Shown one piece after another: positions 34,027-42,925 of a stretch of DNA of 64,000 nt (position 1 is its first letter; each line of letters opens with the position of its first letter). The stretch spans positions 186,001 to 250,000 of the forward strand of contig NZ_LN868538.1 of NCBI RefSeq assembly GCF_001261775.1. The letters are read 5' to 3'. The position numbers and the translations under genes are program-made. The notes under the pieces were generated by a model. The model did no database searches and had not been told where the DNA came from. It was given only the letters and a program-made list of their open reading frames with translations. Source of the stretch: Anaeromassilibacillus senegalensis. GTDB lineage: Bacteria; Bacillota; Clostridia; Oscillospirales; Acutalibacteraceae.

Positions 34027-35145
34027 TCAATGCACTTTCTGCCAAATTTTCCTTTCTGCCGGCGAAGCCAGGGGTCGCTCACAATAAAAAACAGGCCGTA
34101 AAATTCCGGCCTGTTTCAAAACCTGAAGCATCAGCAGCAAACTGGTAAAATATATCAACAACACAAAACTGTTTGCCACCAAGGCAAAGTAAAGCGCCGC
34201 CAGCATCGTCAGGGGATGGATATGCGTCGTGGCAGAGACGAGCTTCGGCTCCAGCACCTGGCGGATCGCTGTGATCAACAGCCAGCAAACCAGCAACGAG
34301 ATTGCACGCAGCGGATTCCCATTTGCCAAATAGGCCAGGGTTACGGGCAGGTACACCGCACCCGGCCCAAGCACCGGCAGGATATCCGCAAATCCGGCAA
34401 TCATGCTCAACACCAATGGATACGGTACCCCCACAGACGCAAAGACCACCAGCGTCTCCAGAAAAGTAATGAAGTACAGCAGCAGATACGATGCAAAATA
34501 CCGTCCGCCCATCGATACGCCATGCCGGGAGGCGTCGCGCAGGTGCGTTACCATACGCGGTGAAAAAGCCTGTACTGCCGCCGCCTTAATCTTTACCATA
34601 TCTTTGGAAAAGAAATACGTGGAAACCACCATTACCAGAAACATCGCCAGCACCGTGGGCAGAGAGGTCAAAACCCCCAGCACCGCCGTCAGGACACCTG
34701 TAAGAATCGACGCACCCGTCTGGGCAAAATTGATGATCTGTTTCTGATTCTCCTGAATAAAGTTTTGATCGATGCGGCTGGCAAATTCGCCCGCCTGTGC
34801 AATGAGCCGGTTTAACGGCTCTGTCAAACGGCCGATATCCATTTCCGCTATGGCGCGGATCAGATTGCTGATCTCGCTGACCAGCCAGAGTCCCAGCAGG
34901 AACACCAGGCCAAATAACAAAAGATAAATGGCAAACGTTGCCGCAGCAGCGGCCGGCCCGGAGGTCACATGCAGGCGCTGCCGCAAAAACCGGATGCCCG
35001 GCTGCAAAAGCAGCGCCAGCAGAAATCCCGCCACAAACGGAAAAGTGAAACGCAGCGTACAGGCGAACAGCACAAAGCCCGCCGTGTAACACGCAATAAA
35101 CAAAACATACGGCTTCAATCGCCCCCAAAGCTTCTGATTTAACAA
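34027..35145 (-). CDS. ytvI: AI-2E family transporter, YtvI-type sporulation membrane protein
   Basis: About 372 residues from TTG 35143-35145, placed after AAGGAGGG. Seven to eight TM helices; motifs FPFVAGFLLALLLQPGIRFL, GFADILPVLGPGAVYLPV and EPKLVSATTHIHPLTMLA typify the AI-2E/PerM family and the YtvI branch. YtvI is a conserved but poorly understood sporulation integral membrane protein. The symbol is tentative. Confidence 0.75.
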   Translation of the reverse strand: MLNQKLWGRLKPYVLFIACYTAGFVLFACTLRFTFPFVAGFLLALLLQPGIRFLRQRLHVTSGPAAAAATFAIYLLLFGLVFLLGLWLVSEISNLIRAIAEMDIGRLTEPLNRLIAQAGEFASRIDQNFIQENQKQIINFAQTGASILTGVLTAVLGVLTSLPTVLAMFLVMVVSTYFFSKDMVKIKAAAVQAFSPRMVTHLRDASRHGVSMGGRYFASYLLLYFITFLETLVVFASVGVPYPLVLSMIAGFADILPVLGPGAVYLPVTLAYLANGNPLRAISLLVCWLLITAIRQVLEPKLVSATTHIHPLTMLAALYFALVANSFVLLIYFTSLLLMLQVLKQAGILRPVFYCERPLASPAERKIWQKVH

Positions 35146-35223
35146 AGCGTTCCCTCCTTCCCCATGCATATATATGGGACATAGAAGGGATTCATTCTGC
35201 CGTAAGCTTTGCCAATAGGGCAT

Positions 35224-35258
35224 AAAAAAGAGAGCGTCCCGCCGAGCGGAACGCCCTC
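35224..35258 (-). terminator. Terminator of the chromosomal XRE gene
   Basis: On the minus strand GAGGGCGTTCCGC, TCG loop, GCGGGACGCTCTC (two G-U pairs), then T6. It lies 14 bp past the XRE stop and before the YtvI start. Confidence 0.8.
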
Positions 35259-35271
35259 TGGCATTCAGAAC

Positions 35272-35520
35272 TTATTGTTCTTTTCCAAGAAGCCAATCCA
35301 CGGAGACGTTCAAAATATTGGACAGCGCCAATAACTCAAAGTCCGTCACATAACGGATTTGGCCTTCCAGCTTGGACAATCCGGAAGCGTTCATGTCGAC
35401 CCCATTAACCTGAAGCTGAGCCAAAAGCTCCTTCTGCTTCATACCCTGGCTTTTGCGGGCCATCTCTACACGCGCTCCAACAAGATTGCGGGTTCCAAGT
35501 GCCTGTTTGCGTAATCTCAT
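35272..35520 (-). CDS. XRE-family regulator, chromosomal relative of prophage XRE
   Basis: 82 residues: LGTRNLVGARVEMARKSQ, KQKELLAQLQ, NASGLSKLEGQIRYV, ILNVSVDWLLGKEQ. Same length, same architecture and, by eye, about two thirds identical to the prophage gene at 16427-16681. Monocistronic with its own terminator. DNA target unknown. Confidence 0.78.
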   Translation of the reverse strand: MRLRKQALGTRNLVGARVEMARKSQGMKQKELLAQLQVNGVDMNASGLSKLEGQIRYVTDFELLALSNILNVSVDWLLGKEQ

Positions 35521-35859
35521 CCTAATTCACTCCCTACGTTCATTAAATTTAACCCATAACAACCCCTAAAACGATGAGAATTCTGGATAAAACCTTCCAA
35601 TCCACCGGTATATCCAGTCAAATTCACTCGATATTTCTATTATAGTATCTATTTGTTGAAAATGCAATAAAAATATCCGACATTTTTTTATCTTCTTCGA
35701 CACGGTCTTTCCCGTCAATTTTTACAAGAGAATTCATTTGTTATTTTCTTCTAACCTTGTTATAATATGCAAAACAGGGTTTATGCTCTTGCATATTGGC
35801 TTTTATCGCTCGCCGCGCTTCAGCGCACGGCAGCTATTCTATCATTGGAGATGTTTAAA
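35521..35859 (+). promoter_or_regulatory. Promoter and leader region of nicotinate phosphoribosyltransferase
   Basis: TTGTTA (35738-35743), 17 bp, TATAAT (35761-35766). ATATGCAA (35765-35772) and TTGCATAT (35789-35796) form an exact 8-bp inverted repeat around the transcription start, a likely repressor site. A GCGC-ttca-GCGC hairpin follows in the roughly 85-nt leader. The stretch 35521-35737 shows no gene. Confidence 0.6.
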
Positions 35860-37341
35860 ATGACCACTCAGGAAATGTCCGCGCGCAATCTTACCATGCT
35901 CACCGATTTTTACGAAATCACCATGTCCAACGGATATTACGCCAACGGCTACCGGGACACTATCGTCTATTTTGACATGTTTTTCCGCCGGGTTCCGGAT
36001 GACGGCGGGTTTGCCATCATGGCCGGCGTGCAGCAGTTTGTAGATTACATCAAAAATCTGCAGTTCACCGATGACGATATTGCATACCTCCGGTCCAAGG
36101 GTATTTTCCGGGAGGATTTTTTGAACGATTTAAAAAACTTCCAGTTCACCTGCGACATTTGGGCCGTTCCAGAGGGAACGCCCATTTTCCCCGGCGAGCC
36201 GATCGTCACTGTACGCGGCCCCGTGATCCAGGCGCAGCTGATTGAAACCATGCTGCTGCTGACCATCAACCACCAAAGCCTGATCGCCACCAAGGCAAAC
36301 CGGATTGTCCGCGCCGCTGAAGGGCGGGCTGTCATGGAGTTCGGTTCCCGCCGCGCGCAGGGCGCCGACGGCGCGATTTACGGTGCGCGCGCCGCATACA
36401 TCGGTGGCTGCTGCGGCACCGCATGCACCATCAGCGACCCGCAGTTCGGCGTACCGGCTCTGGGAACCATGGCCCACAGCTGGGTGCAGCTGTTCGACAG
36501 CGAGCTGGACGCGTTCCGCGCCTACGCCCGCGAGTATCCGCAGAGCTGCACACTGCTGGTGGACACCTATAACGTTTTAAAATCCGGCGTTCCCAACGCG
36601 ATTAAGGTTTTCAACGAAGAGCTGCTTCCGCGCGGGTTCCGTCCCGCCGGCATCCGCATCGACAGCGGCGACATCACCTATCTGTCCCGCAAGGCCCGCA
36701 AGATGCTGAACGAGGCCGGTTTCCCCGACTGTAAAATCTGCGCCTCAAATTCTCTTGATGAGTATATTATACGCGATATGCTGATTCAAGGTGCGAAAGT
36801 TGACAGCTTTGGCGTGGGTGAACGACTGATCACCTCCGGCTCCGAGCCAGTGTTTGGCGGCGTCTACAAACTGGCCGGCGTGGAAAATAAAGACGGCACC
36901 ATTACGCCGAAAATTAAAATCAGTGAAAACGTCAGTAAAATCACCACGCCGTGCTTTAAAGGCCTGTGGCGTCTGTTTGACCGCGAGACCGGCAAGGCGA
37001 TCGCCGACGTCATCACCCTTCATGAAGAAAAAATCGACGACACGCAGCCGTATGAAATTTTTGATCCGGAGCACATCTGGAAACGCAAGCTGGTTACCAA
37101 TTTCCGCGCGGTGAAGCTGCGCAAGAAGCTGTTTGAAGGTGGCCGCTATATCGGCGAGGAACGCAGCCTGGAGGAAATCAAAGCATACTGTGCGGAACAG
37201 GTGGACAGCCTCTGGGATGAAGTTACGCGTTTTGAAAATCCACACCAGTACTACGTGGACCTCTCTCAGCCTCTGTGGGACATCAAAAACAACCTGCTGG
37301 AGGAGCACACCGCCTTGCACAAGAGCGGAGCGCAGCGTTGA
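35860..37341 (+). CDS. pncB: Nicotinate phosphoribosyltransferase
   Basis: About 493 residues from MTTQEMSARNLTMLTDFYEITM. Conserved blocks: DMFFRRVPDDGGFAIMAG, FGSRRAQGADGAIYGARAAYIGG, GIRIDSGDITYLSRKAR, SNSLDEYIIRDML, DSFGVGERLITS, GGVYKLAG. This is the longer NAPRTase form. Converts nicotinate and PRPP to nicotinate mononucleotide for NAD salvage. The start is the Met after TTGGAG; earlier in-frame Mets overlap the promoter repeat. Confidence 0.95.
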   Translation: MTTQEMSARNLTMLTDFYEITMSNGYYANGYRDTIVYFDMFFRRVPDDGGFAIMAGVQQFVDYIKNLQFTDDDIAYLRSKGIFREDFLNDLKNFQFTCDIWAVPEGTPIFPGEPIVTVRGPVIQAQLIETMLLLTINHQSLIATKANRIVRAAEGRAVMEFGSRRAQGADGAIYGARAAYIGGCCGTACTISDPQFGVPALGTMAHSWVQLFDSELDAFRAYAREYPQSCTLLVDTYNVLKSGVPNAIKVFNEELLPRGFRPAGIRIDSGDITYLSRKARKMLNEAGFPDCKICASNSLDEYIIRDMLIQGAKVDSFGVGERLITSGSEPVFGGVYKLAGVENKDGTITPKIKISENVSKITTPCFKGLWRLFDRETGKAIADVITLHEEKIDDTQPYEIFDPEHIWKRKLVTNFRAVKLRKKLFEGGRYIGEERSLEEIKAYCAEQVDSLWDEVTRFENPHQYYVDLSQPLWDIKNNLLEEHTALHKSGAQR

Positions 37342-37366
37342 CATCTCTTTTAAAATACGGTAAAAT
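37338..37366 (+). promoter_or_regulatory. Promoter of RNase P RNA
   Basis: TTGACA (37338-37343), 17 bp, TAAAAT (37361-37366), 8 bp before the RNA 5' end. The -35 overlaps the pncB stop codon (TGA 37339-37341). Confidence 0.85.
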
Positions 37367-37373
37367 AATAACC

Positions 37374-37719
37374 TGCGAGCAGGCCAAACAGTCGCGGGCG
37401 CAACTCGAAAGGGTCCGCCTGAGGAAAGTCCGAGCTCCACAGGGCAAGAATAACGGCTAACGGCCGCCGGGGGCGACCCTAGGGAAAGTGCAACAGAGAT
37501 ATACCGCCGTTTTACGGTAAGGATGGAAAGGCGAGGTAAGAGCTCACCAGCGCACAGGAGACTGTGCGGCTCTGCAAACCCTATTCGGAGCAACACCGCA
37601 GAGGGACACCATGCGTCGGCCCGGCGCGTCCCGAGAAGGTGGCACTGAGCCGGAGCGGCAACGCACGGCCAAGATAGATGACTGTTCACGACAGAACTCG
37701 GCTTACAGGCCTGGTCGCA
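37374..37719 (+). ncRNA. rnpB: RNase P RNA, bacterial class A
   Basis: Contains conserved CR-I GAGGAAAGTCCGAGCTCC, then AGGGAAAGTGCAACAGAGA, GGTAAGAGCTCACC, and CR-V AGATAGATGACTGTTCACGA near the 3' end. The terminal P1 helix pairs TGCGAGCAGGCC with GGCCTGGTCGCA. Catalytic RNA for tRNA 5' maturation. Confidence 0.98.
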
Positions 37720-37735
37720 CTATTTTAAAAAAGAA

Positions 37736-37778
37736 AATGCTCCCGTTTTTTGTATTGCAAAGTAACGGGAGCATTTTT
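37736..37778 (+). terminator. Terminator of rnpB
   Basis: AATGCTCCCGTT (37736-37747) pairs exactly with AACGGGAGCATT (37764-37775), followed by a T run. Confidence 0.9.
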
Positions 37779-37829
37779 ATTAAGGAAAATATAATCTGGC
37801 ACTTTTCGCACTGTTTTTCTTATAAACAC

Positions 37830-37876
37830 TTGACAATTCCAGAATCAAGGAATACTCTAATGTATAGAAGCTATAC
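37830..37876 (+). promoter_or_regulatory. Promoter and palindromic operator of marR gene
   Basis: TTGACA (37830-37835), 17 bp, TACTCT (37853-37858). GTATAG-aag-CTATAC at 37862-37876 overlaps the transcription start, as expected for MarR autorepression. Confidence 0.7.
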
Positions 37877-37940
37877 TATATAAATTCTAAACAGAAGGAA
37901 GGGATGAAAGATAGACGAACGTATAGAGCTTACCGTTCTA

Positions 37941-38363
37941 ATGGAGCGAGTCATTCACAAATACAACCAATGGGAAAGTAAGAAGCGCACCTATGGGACC
38001 GATACACTCCTGTCAAGGGCTGAAATTCATACAATCGCTGCTGTTGGAGATCATCCGGGAATCAATATTACGACACTGGCCCATACGTTAGGAATTACGA
38101 AGGGTGCAGCTTCTCAAATGATCTATAAGCTGGTAGACAAGGGCGCCATCGAAAAAAGGGGCTCCCCTCATTCGGATACAGAGGTGGTTTTAACACTTAC
38201 AGAAGACGGGCAAAAAAATTATGCTGTCCATAACGAGTATCATCGTCAAACCAATGATGAAACCATTCGATTGCTCCGAGATATGCCGGTGGAACTTTAC
38301 GCCTTCATGGTTAAATTTCTTTCCTCCTTTGAAAATGCTCTTGATCAAAAGCTGAATGAATGA
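37941..38363 (+). CDS. MarR-family regulator
   Basis: 140 residues from ATG 37941; the in-frame reading extends ten codons upstream and the best Shine-Dalgarno (GAAGGAAGGG, 37894-37903) is spaced for an AUA codon at 37911, so the start is uncertain. Winged HTH: TLLSRAEIHTIAAVGDHPGINITTLAHTLGITKGAASQMIYKLVDKGAIEKR, then wing SDTEVVLTLTEDG. It probably controls itself and the MATE pump downstream. Confidence 0.88.
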   Translation: MERVIHKYNQWESKKRTYGTDTLLSRAEIHTIAAVGDHPGINITTLAHTLGITKGAASQMIYKLVDKGAIEKRGSPHSDTEVVLTLTEDGQKNYAVHNEYHRQTNDETIRLLRDMPVELYAFMVKFLSSFENALDQKLNE

Positions 38364-38374
38364 TTCCGTATTTA

Positions 38375-38406
38375 AAAAATGCTGTCGCAAACGGCGGCAT
38401 TTTTTT
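38375..38406 (+). terminator. Terminator between marR and MATE genes
   Basis: AAAAATGCTGTCG / CGGCGGCATTTTT stem (two G-U pairs) with CAAA loop, followed by further Ts. It would reduce but not exclude read-through into the MATE gene. Confidence 0.75.
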
Positions 38407-38474
38407 ACCCGTATTTGTTTAGATGCTATACAGTATTGCAACTAAATTCACTTTAGGGAAAGGATTTTATTTTT

Positions 38475-39818
38475 ATGGATGAAACGCAAAAAAGAATGGA
38501 TCTTTTAGAAAAACAACCGATTCAGAAAGCACTGTTAAAACTGGGGATTCCCACTATGATTGGTATGCTGGTATCTGCTCTGTACAACATTGTAGACGCA
38601 TTCTTTGTTGGTCAGCTGGGAACCCTGCAGACAGCGGCTGTATCCATTGTTTACCCGCTTACGATGGTGGGGACTGGAATTGGTTTACTGTTTGGAAGCG
38701 GCGCGGGCTCCTACATTTCCAGACTTCTTGGAAAAAAAGATTACGAGAAGGTTTCTGTCTGTAGCAGCATTGCCATCTTTTCCGGAACCATTATCATTTC
38801 AGTCTTAGTGGCCTGCATGCTGGTTTGCTTTGATCCCCTGATGACTGTTTTAGGTGCAACAGACAGTACTATGATTTTTGTAAAGGCGTATGGGATGATC
38901 TATATCTTCGGGCTGATCTTCAATGTGTTCAACGTCATGATGAACAATTTACTGGTTGCCGAAGGAAATCCATCCTTTGCAATGCTTGCCATGCTGGTGG
39001 GTGGCTGTACCAACCTGATCTTAGATCCCATCCTGATATTTACATGCCATATGGGTGTTGCAGGCGCAGCGGTCGCAACGCTGGTTTCCCGGTTCATTTC
39101 CACTGTATTATATCTTCTCTATTTGCTGAGGGGAAAAAGCCTGCTTCATATTTCCATTCACAGATGGAGACCCGATGGTGTTGTATATGGACAAATTTTC
39201 AAAATCGGCCTGCCGGTTTGTATCTTCCAACTTTTATCGGGCGGTGCAGTGAGCCTGACCAACATCGCCGCCCGCCCATTTGGAGAAACAGCCATCGCCG
39301 CCATGGGAATTGTCAACCGCATCATGTCTTTGGACACCAGTATCCTGTATGGCTTTTTAAAAGGGTATTCCCCTCTCGTAGGGTACAATTACGGGGCCGG
39401 GAATAAAAAGCGAGTTGCTGAGGCGACAAAAACCGTCCTCCTGTGGAGCACCGCAGTCAATATTCTATTTGGCGTTGTGTGCATTCTTTTCTCTAAACAG
39501 TTGATCTACCTCTTTAATCAAGAATCTATGGCCGTAATGGAAATTGGAAGACTGGCGTTGACGATCGACGCTGTTTCCTTTATGACGTTAGGCTTCCAAA
39601 TTGTCATTGGAAATTATTTTTTGTCAATTGGCAAAGCACAACAGGGCAGCATCTTGAGCATGTGCCGGCAAGGCTTCTTTTTTATTCCGTTGCTTCTTCT
39701 CTTTACACATATCTGGGGAATCCCCGGCTTAATCCTGGCACAACTTGCAACCGACATCTGCGCAACGATCCTAACCGCAATTTTATGGAAAACAGAAAAA
39801 AATCTGCAATTAACATAG
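38475..39818 (+). CDS. MATE-family multidrug efflux transporter
   Basis: 447 residues, 12 TM helices in two six-helix halves. N-terminal PIQKALLKLGIPTMIGMLVSALYNIVDAFFVGQLG and later GSGAGSYISRLLGKKDYEK are typical of the DinF/NorM-like clostridial MATE group. Cation/drug antiporter exporting toxic cations. Paired with the upstream MarR gene. Confidence 0.93.
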   Translation: MDETQKRMDLLEKQPIQKALLKLGIPTMIGMLVSALYNIVDAFFVGQLGTLQTAAVSIVYPLTMVGTGIGLLFGSGAGSYISRLLGKKDYEKVSVCSSIAIFSGTIIISVLVACMLVCFDPLMTVLGATDSTMIFVKAYGMIYIFGLIFNVFNVMMNNLLVAEGNPSFAMLAMLVGGCTNLILDPILIFTCHMGVAGAAVATLVSRFISTVLYLLYLLRGKSLLHISIHRWRPDGVVYGQIFKIGLPVCIFQLLSGGAVSLTNIAARPFGETAIAAMGIVNRIMSLDTSILYGFLKGYSPLVGYNYGAGNKKRVAEATKTVLLWSTAVNILFGVVCILFSKQLIYLFNQESMAVMEIGRLALTIDAVSFMTLGFQIVIGNYFLSIGKAQQGSILSMCRQGFFFIPLLLLFTHIWGIPGLILAQLATDICATILTAILWKTEKNLQLT

Positions 39819-39847
39819 GTATTTATAATGTTCTCTCCGTGTGCATC

Positions 39848-39888
39848 AAAAAGGAGGCCCATCCAAACGTTGGAAGGGCCTCCTTTTT
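39848..39888. terminator. Bidirectional terminator between MATE and MltG genes
   Basis: AAAAAGGAGGCCC (39848-39860) pairs with GGGCCTCCTTTTT (39876-39888); convergent genes on both sides. Confidence 0.9.
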
Positions 39889-39919
39889 GATATTTCTATT
39901 GAACTTAAAATTTAGAACA

Positions 39920-41038
39920 TTACGCAGTCACAGCGCCTGTATTTGCCGCGCGCAGCCCGGCTGCCACCAGATTCGCATTGTGCTGCTCCAGCGTCGATGC
40001 AAAATAGGAGCTGCCCGCTGCTGAGTGACAGAAATAGTAATAATTGGTAGACGCCGGATTCAGCGCCGCCTGGATCGCTGTCAGGCTTGGATTGCAGATC
40101 GGTCCGGGCATCAAACCTTCAAAATTGTAGGTATTATAGGTGCTCTGGAAATCCGGGAATTGAGAGGGCACGTTGCCCTTTGCCCGGTACGGATAGTACA
40201 TGGTGGAATCCGCCTGCAGGCGGTACACATTTACACTGCTGCCGGAGTTCAGACGGTTGTAAAATACAGAGGAGACATTCGCCATATCCGCCGCGGTGCC
40301 TTCCCGCTGTACCAGGGACGCCAAAGTGAGCACCTGCTCCTTTGTCAGCCCCGCACTGTTCTGCCAGTTGATCGTTGCCGTCTTTGTCTGGAAATTGTTG
40401 AGCATGGCCTTCAGCACGCTTTCCACATTCTGTCCCTTCCAGAAGTTGTAGGTATCCGGATAAAGATAGCCCTCCAGTTTGTAATAACGGCTGTCCGCAT
40501 TGGGGATCGAGGAAATAAAGGAATAGCTGTCAAAGGCACTGCTGTTTGCCGCGTCAAAAACGGCCTTCATGGTGCACACGCCGCTGCGCTCCAATGTCTG
40601 CGCCACCTCACGCAGGGTTGAACCCTCCGGCACACGGACATTGACCGTCCCCTTCTCATCCCCTACCTTGACTGCCAGCATGTTCTCCGTGTTGGCATAC
40701 CGCAGGTAAATGGTTGCAAGGCCCTCTTTCAGGCCGCTGATTTCATACAGATAGTTGCTGCCGGATTTCTTCACATATTTTCCCACTGCTACATCCGGAT
40801 TGGAGGAAACCGCGTCCGGCGGCGTGCCGCGGTCCGGTGTGACAGTAACCGCCAAATAGTATTTCTGCGCCGTTGTTTTCAGTTCACAGCTTGCCGTATC
40901 CAGACGGATCACCGGGCTCGCCGCTGCAACGGAAACAGCCGCGTCCGCTGTCACCGGCGGCATATAAACAGCTGCACCACCCGCGCACAGCAGGCACAGT
41001 GCCAGTGCCAATCCTCTTTTTAACCATATTTTTTGCAA
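39920..41038 (-). CDS. mltG: MltG-like endolytic murein transglycosylase
   Basis: About 372 residues from TTG 41036-41038, after AAGGAG. Signal/anchor LALALCLLCAGGAAVYM, an Ala-rich region with a small beta domain (about 50-135), then YceG/MltG: VPEGSTLREVAQTLERSGV, LEGYLYPDTYNF, LASLVQREG with the catalytic Glu, SVFYNRLNSG, LQADSTMYY, YNTYNFEGLMPGPICNPS. Cleaves nascent glycan strands to end their synthesis. The extra N-terminal domain is unusual relative to MltG of model bacteria. Confidence 0.88.
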   Translation of the reverse strand: MQKIWLKRGLALALCLLCAGGAAVYMPPVTADAAVSVAAASPVIRLDTASCELKTTAQKYYLAVTVTPDRGTPPDAVSSNPDVAVGKYVKKSGSNYLYEISGLKEGLATIYLRYANTENMLAVKVGDEKGTVNVRVPEGSTLREVAQTLERSGVCTMKAVFDAANSSAFDSYSFISSIPNADSRYYKLEGYLYPDTYNFWKGQNVESVLKAMLNNFQTKTATINWQNSAGLTKEQVLTLASLVQREGTAADMANVSSVFYNRLNSGSSVNVYRLQADSTMYYPYRAKGNVPSQFPDFQSTYNTYNFEGLMPGPICNPSLTAIQAALNPASTNYYYFCHSAAGSSYFASTLEQHNANLVAAGLRAANTGAVTA

Positions 41039-41151
41039 AACAAACACTCCTTACCAAAAATTCCATTTTATTCAGGTTCAGTATAGTGCAGCTCATTTCT
41101 TTTTTCAACCAAAGGGGTGAAAACAAATTGTAAATTTTTCGGTTTATACGG

Positions 41152-41177
41152 AAAAGGGAGCCGATCGGCTCCCTTTT
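41152..41177. terminator. Bidirectional terminator after the LPG-synthase-like gene
   Basis: AAAAGGGAG-CCGATCGG-CTCCCTTTT, an almost fully self-complementary hairpin directly behind the stop at 41180 of the leftward gene. Confidence 0.85.
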
Positions 41178-41179
41178 TT

Positions 41180-42244
41180 CTATTGCATTTTTGCGGGGTT
41201 TTCCTCGTCCGGCAGATACTTTTTACGCCCTGTGGAGGCGGAAATGCAGCCGAACAGAATATTCGCATAATATGTGACAAGCCGCCATAGCATAATAGCG
41301 GGAATGATCGTCGGTCCAAAGAACATGCCAAAAAACAGGTAAAAACTGCCTTCCGCCCCACCGGAGGAACCCGGCAGCGGAATAAAGGCGGAAACCATCG
41401 TCACAAAGGTCTGCGCCGCCAGCATAGTGAGGACGGTTGCCTCCGGATTTCCTGCCAAACCAAAGCTGCGGAAAATGAAGTAGGGAATTAAACCTGCCAG
41501 CGTAATTTGCACCACAGTAAAGAAACCCGCCTGTAAATAGACCTTCGGGGAAGTCCCCATCGTCCGGGCGCTATCGTGAAACATCTTTAATTGACTATGC
41601 CATTTTTTGTACTTTGCAACCGGATGCTTACAGAAGCGGAACCGGTACAGTGTGCGCATGACAAAACGCAGGAAGCGGTTGGTCGCCTTTTCACTCAGCA
41701 TAAACAGCGTGACCGCCAGAATAAACGTCCCGTTGGTAACCAGGCCGATGATCGTAACAAACGAAAAATTGCTGACGTTCTGCTGAAAATACCCCAAGCG
41801 CAGCACCACCATGAGCATTGCATAAATCACCATAATCGCCTGATAGGTCAGCGTTTTCATTGCTACAATGGAACCGGCTTTACCGGTATCCATACCCATT
41901 TTGTTCATAGAGTACATCTGCATCGGCTGGCCGCCTGTGGCAAACGGCGTCAGCGCGCTGTACAGCAGGCCGACCATCGCCACATGAAAGGACTGCCCAT
42001 ACCGCCAATTGGGGTACAGATGTTTGCAAAAGACGTTGAGCACATAGGTTTCCAGCACCCAACCGCCCGCCATGGCGCCCAACACCACCAAAAGCCACTC
42101 CACGCGAATACTGGAGGCAATTTGCCCCAGCGAGGTAATTCCGTCGGTGGTAAATAAAAAATACAACAGAACACCAGCGGATATAACGATCGTAATTATG
42201 ACAAACAGGTTCTTTTTTAAAACTTCCAGTAATTTATGCCCCAT
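41180..42244 (-). CDS. LPG-synthase TM-domain (flippase-like) membrane protein
   Basis: 354 residues, about eight TM helices. The pattern FCKHLYPNWRYGQSFHVAMVGLLYSALTPFATGGQPMQMY and FIPLPGSSGGAEGSFYLFF is that of the lysylphosphatidylglycerol synthase transmembrane / UPF0104 family. It lacks the MprF catalytic domain, so it is a lipid or glycan flippase-like protein of unknown cargo. Confidence 0.85.
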   Translation of the reverse strand: MGHKLLEVLKKNLFVIITIVISAGVLLYFLFTTDGITSLGQIASSIRVEWLLVVLGAMAGGWVLETYVLNVFCKHLYPNWRYGQSFHVAMVGLLYSALTPFATGGQPMQMYSMNKMGMDTGKAGSIVAMKTLTYQAIMVIYAMLMVVLRLGYFQQNVSNFSFVTIIGLVTNGTFILAVTLFMLSEKATNRFLRFVMRTLYRFRFCKHPVAKYKKWHSQLKMFHDSARTMGTSPKVYLQAGFFTVVQITLAGLIPYFIFRSFGLAGNPEATVLTMLAAQTFVTMVSAFIPLPGSSGGAEGSFYLFFGMFFGPTIIPAIMLWRLVTYYANILFGCISASTGRKKYLPDEENPAKMQ

Positions 42245-42394
42245 ATCGGTTCCTCAAATTTCTGCATCCCGCACAAGTATGCGGACATTTGCTTTCTTCC
42301 TTTATTTTTCAGCTGTTTTCTTATTCTATAACAGTTCTTGAAAATATACAAGCGAAATTTGCGCACCGAAAGGGCACCGGGTCCTTGCCCTCTG

Positions 42395-42402
42395 CATACT
42401 AT
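42395..42402 (+). promoter_or_regulatory. Possible sporulation -10 element of the cotJ operon
   Basis: CATACTAT, close to the SigE -10 consensus CATACAnT, 69 bp before the cotJA ATG. No convincing -35 was found. An inverted repeat CATTCC-aaatt-GGAATG follows at 42425-42441. In Bacillus the cotJ operon is mother-cell transcribed. Confidence 0.4.
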
Positions 42403-42470
42403 GAAGATGGGATAAGCTCCATATCATTCCAAATTGGAATGCGTTAAAATCACTTGAAAGGAGAGTCACT

Positions 42471-42668
42471 ATGGCCAACAATATGAATGGGCAGATGTGT
42501 GATCTTGCCCAACCGACTCCTCTGCCGGCTGTAACCGTGCCTGCAATGGCTTACGTGCCTTTTCAGCAGTTCAGCACCATTTACACGCCGGAACAGGGCC
42601 TGGATAACGGTACGATATTCCCGGAATTGAACAAACCGTTTTATGGAAGGAGAGGTGAACCCAAATGA
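42471..42668 (+). CDS. cotJA: Spore coat-associated protein CotJA
   Basis: 65 residues, Pro-rich: CDLAQPTPLPAVTVPAMAYVPFQQFSTIYTPEQGLDNGTIFPELNKPF. The ending YTPEQGLxxGTIFPELxKPF is the CotJA signature. First gene of cotJABC, overlapping cotJB by four bases, with GAAAGGAG before the ATG. Confidence 0.92.
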   Translation: MANNMNGQMCDLAQPTPLPAVTVPAMAYVPFQQFSTIYTPEQGLDNGTIFPELNKPFYGRRGEPK

Positions 42669-42925
42669 ACGAACAGGAAATGCTGATGCGTAAAATTTCC
42701 TCTCTGCGTTTCTCCATGTGGGAACTTCACCTTTTCCTGGATTCCCATCCGAACAACTGTGACGCTGCAAGAAAACTGGACGAAGCCCGCAAAAAAGCGG
42801 ACGAACTGACCGCACAATACGAAGCAGCTTATGGTCCTCTTCATGAGACCAGCTCCAACACAAGCCGCTGGGCCTGGATTACCGGCCCGTGGCCGTGGGA
42901 AACCGGAATGGAGGATGATAACTAA
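42665..42925 (+). CDS. cotJB: Spore coat protein CotJB
   Basis: 86 residues. The conserved core LRKISSLRFSMWELHLFLDSHPNN-like block, then AARKLDEARKKADELTAQYEAAYGPL and the WITGPWPWE end mark CotJB. The stop overlaps the cotJC ATG by one base (TAATG), so cotJC is translationally coupled. Confidence 0.92.
   Translation: MNEQEMLMRKISSLRFSMWELHLFLDSHPNNCDAARKLDEARKKADELTAQYEAAYGPLHETSSNTSRWAWITGPWPWETGMEDDN

Noticed and set aside
35773..35859. Riboswitch in the pncB leader
   Set aside because: The leader is under 90 nt and shows only short hairpins; it does not fit any riboswitch consensus I know.
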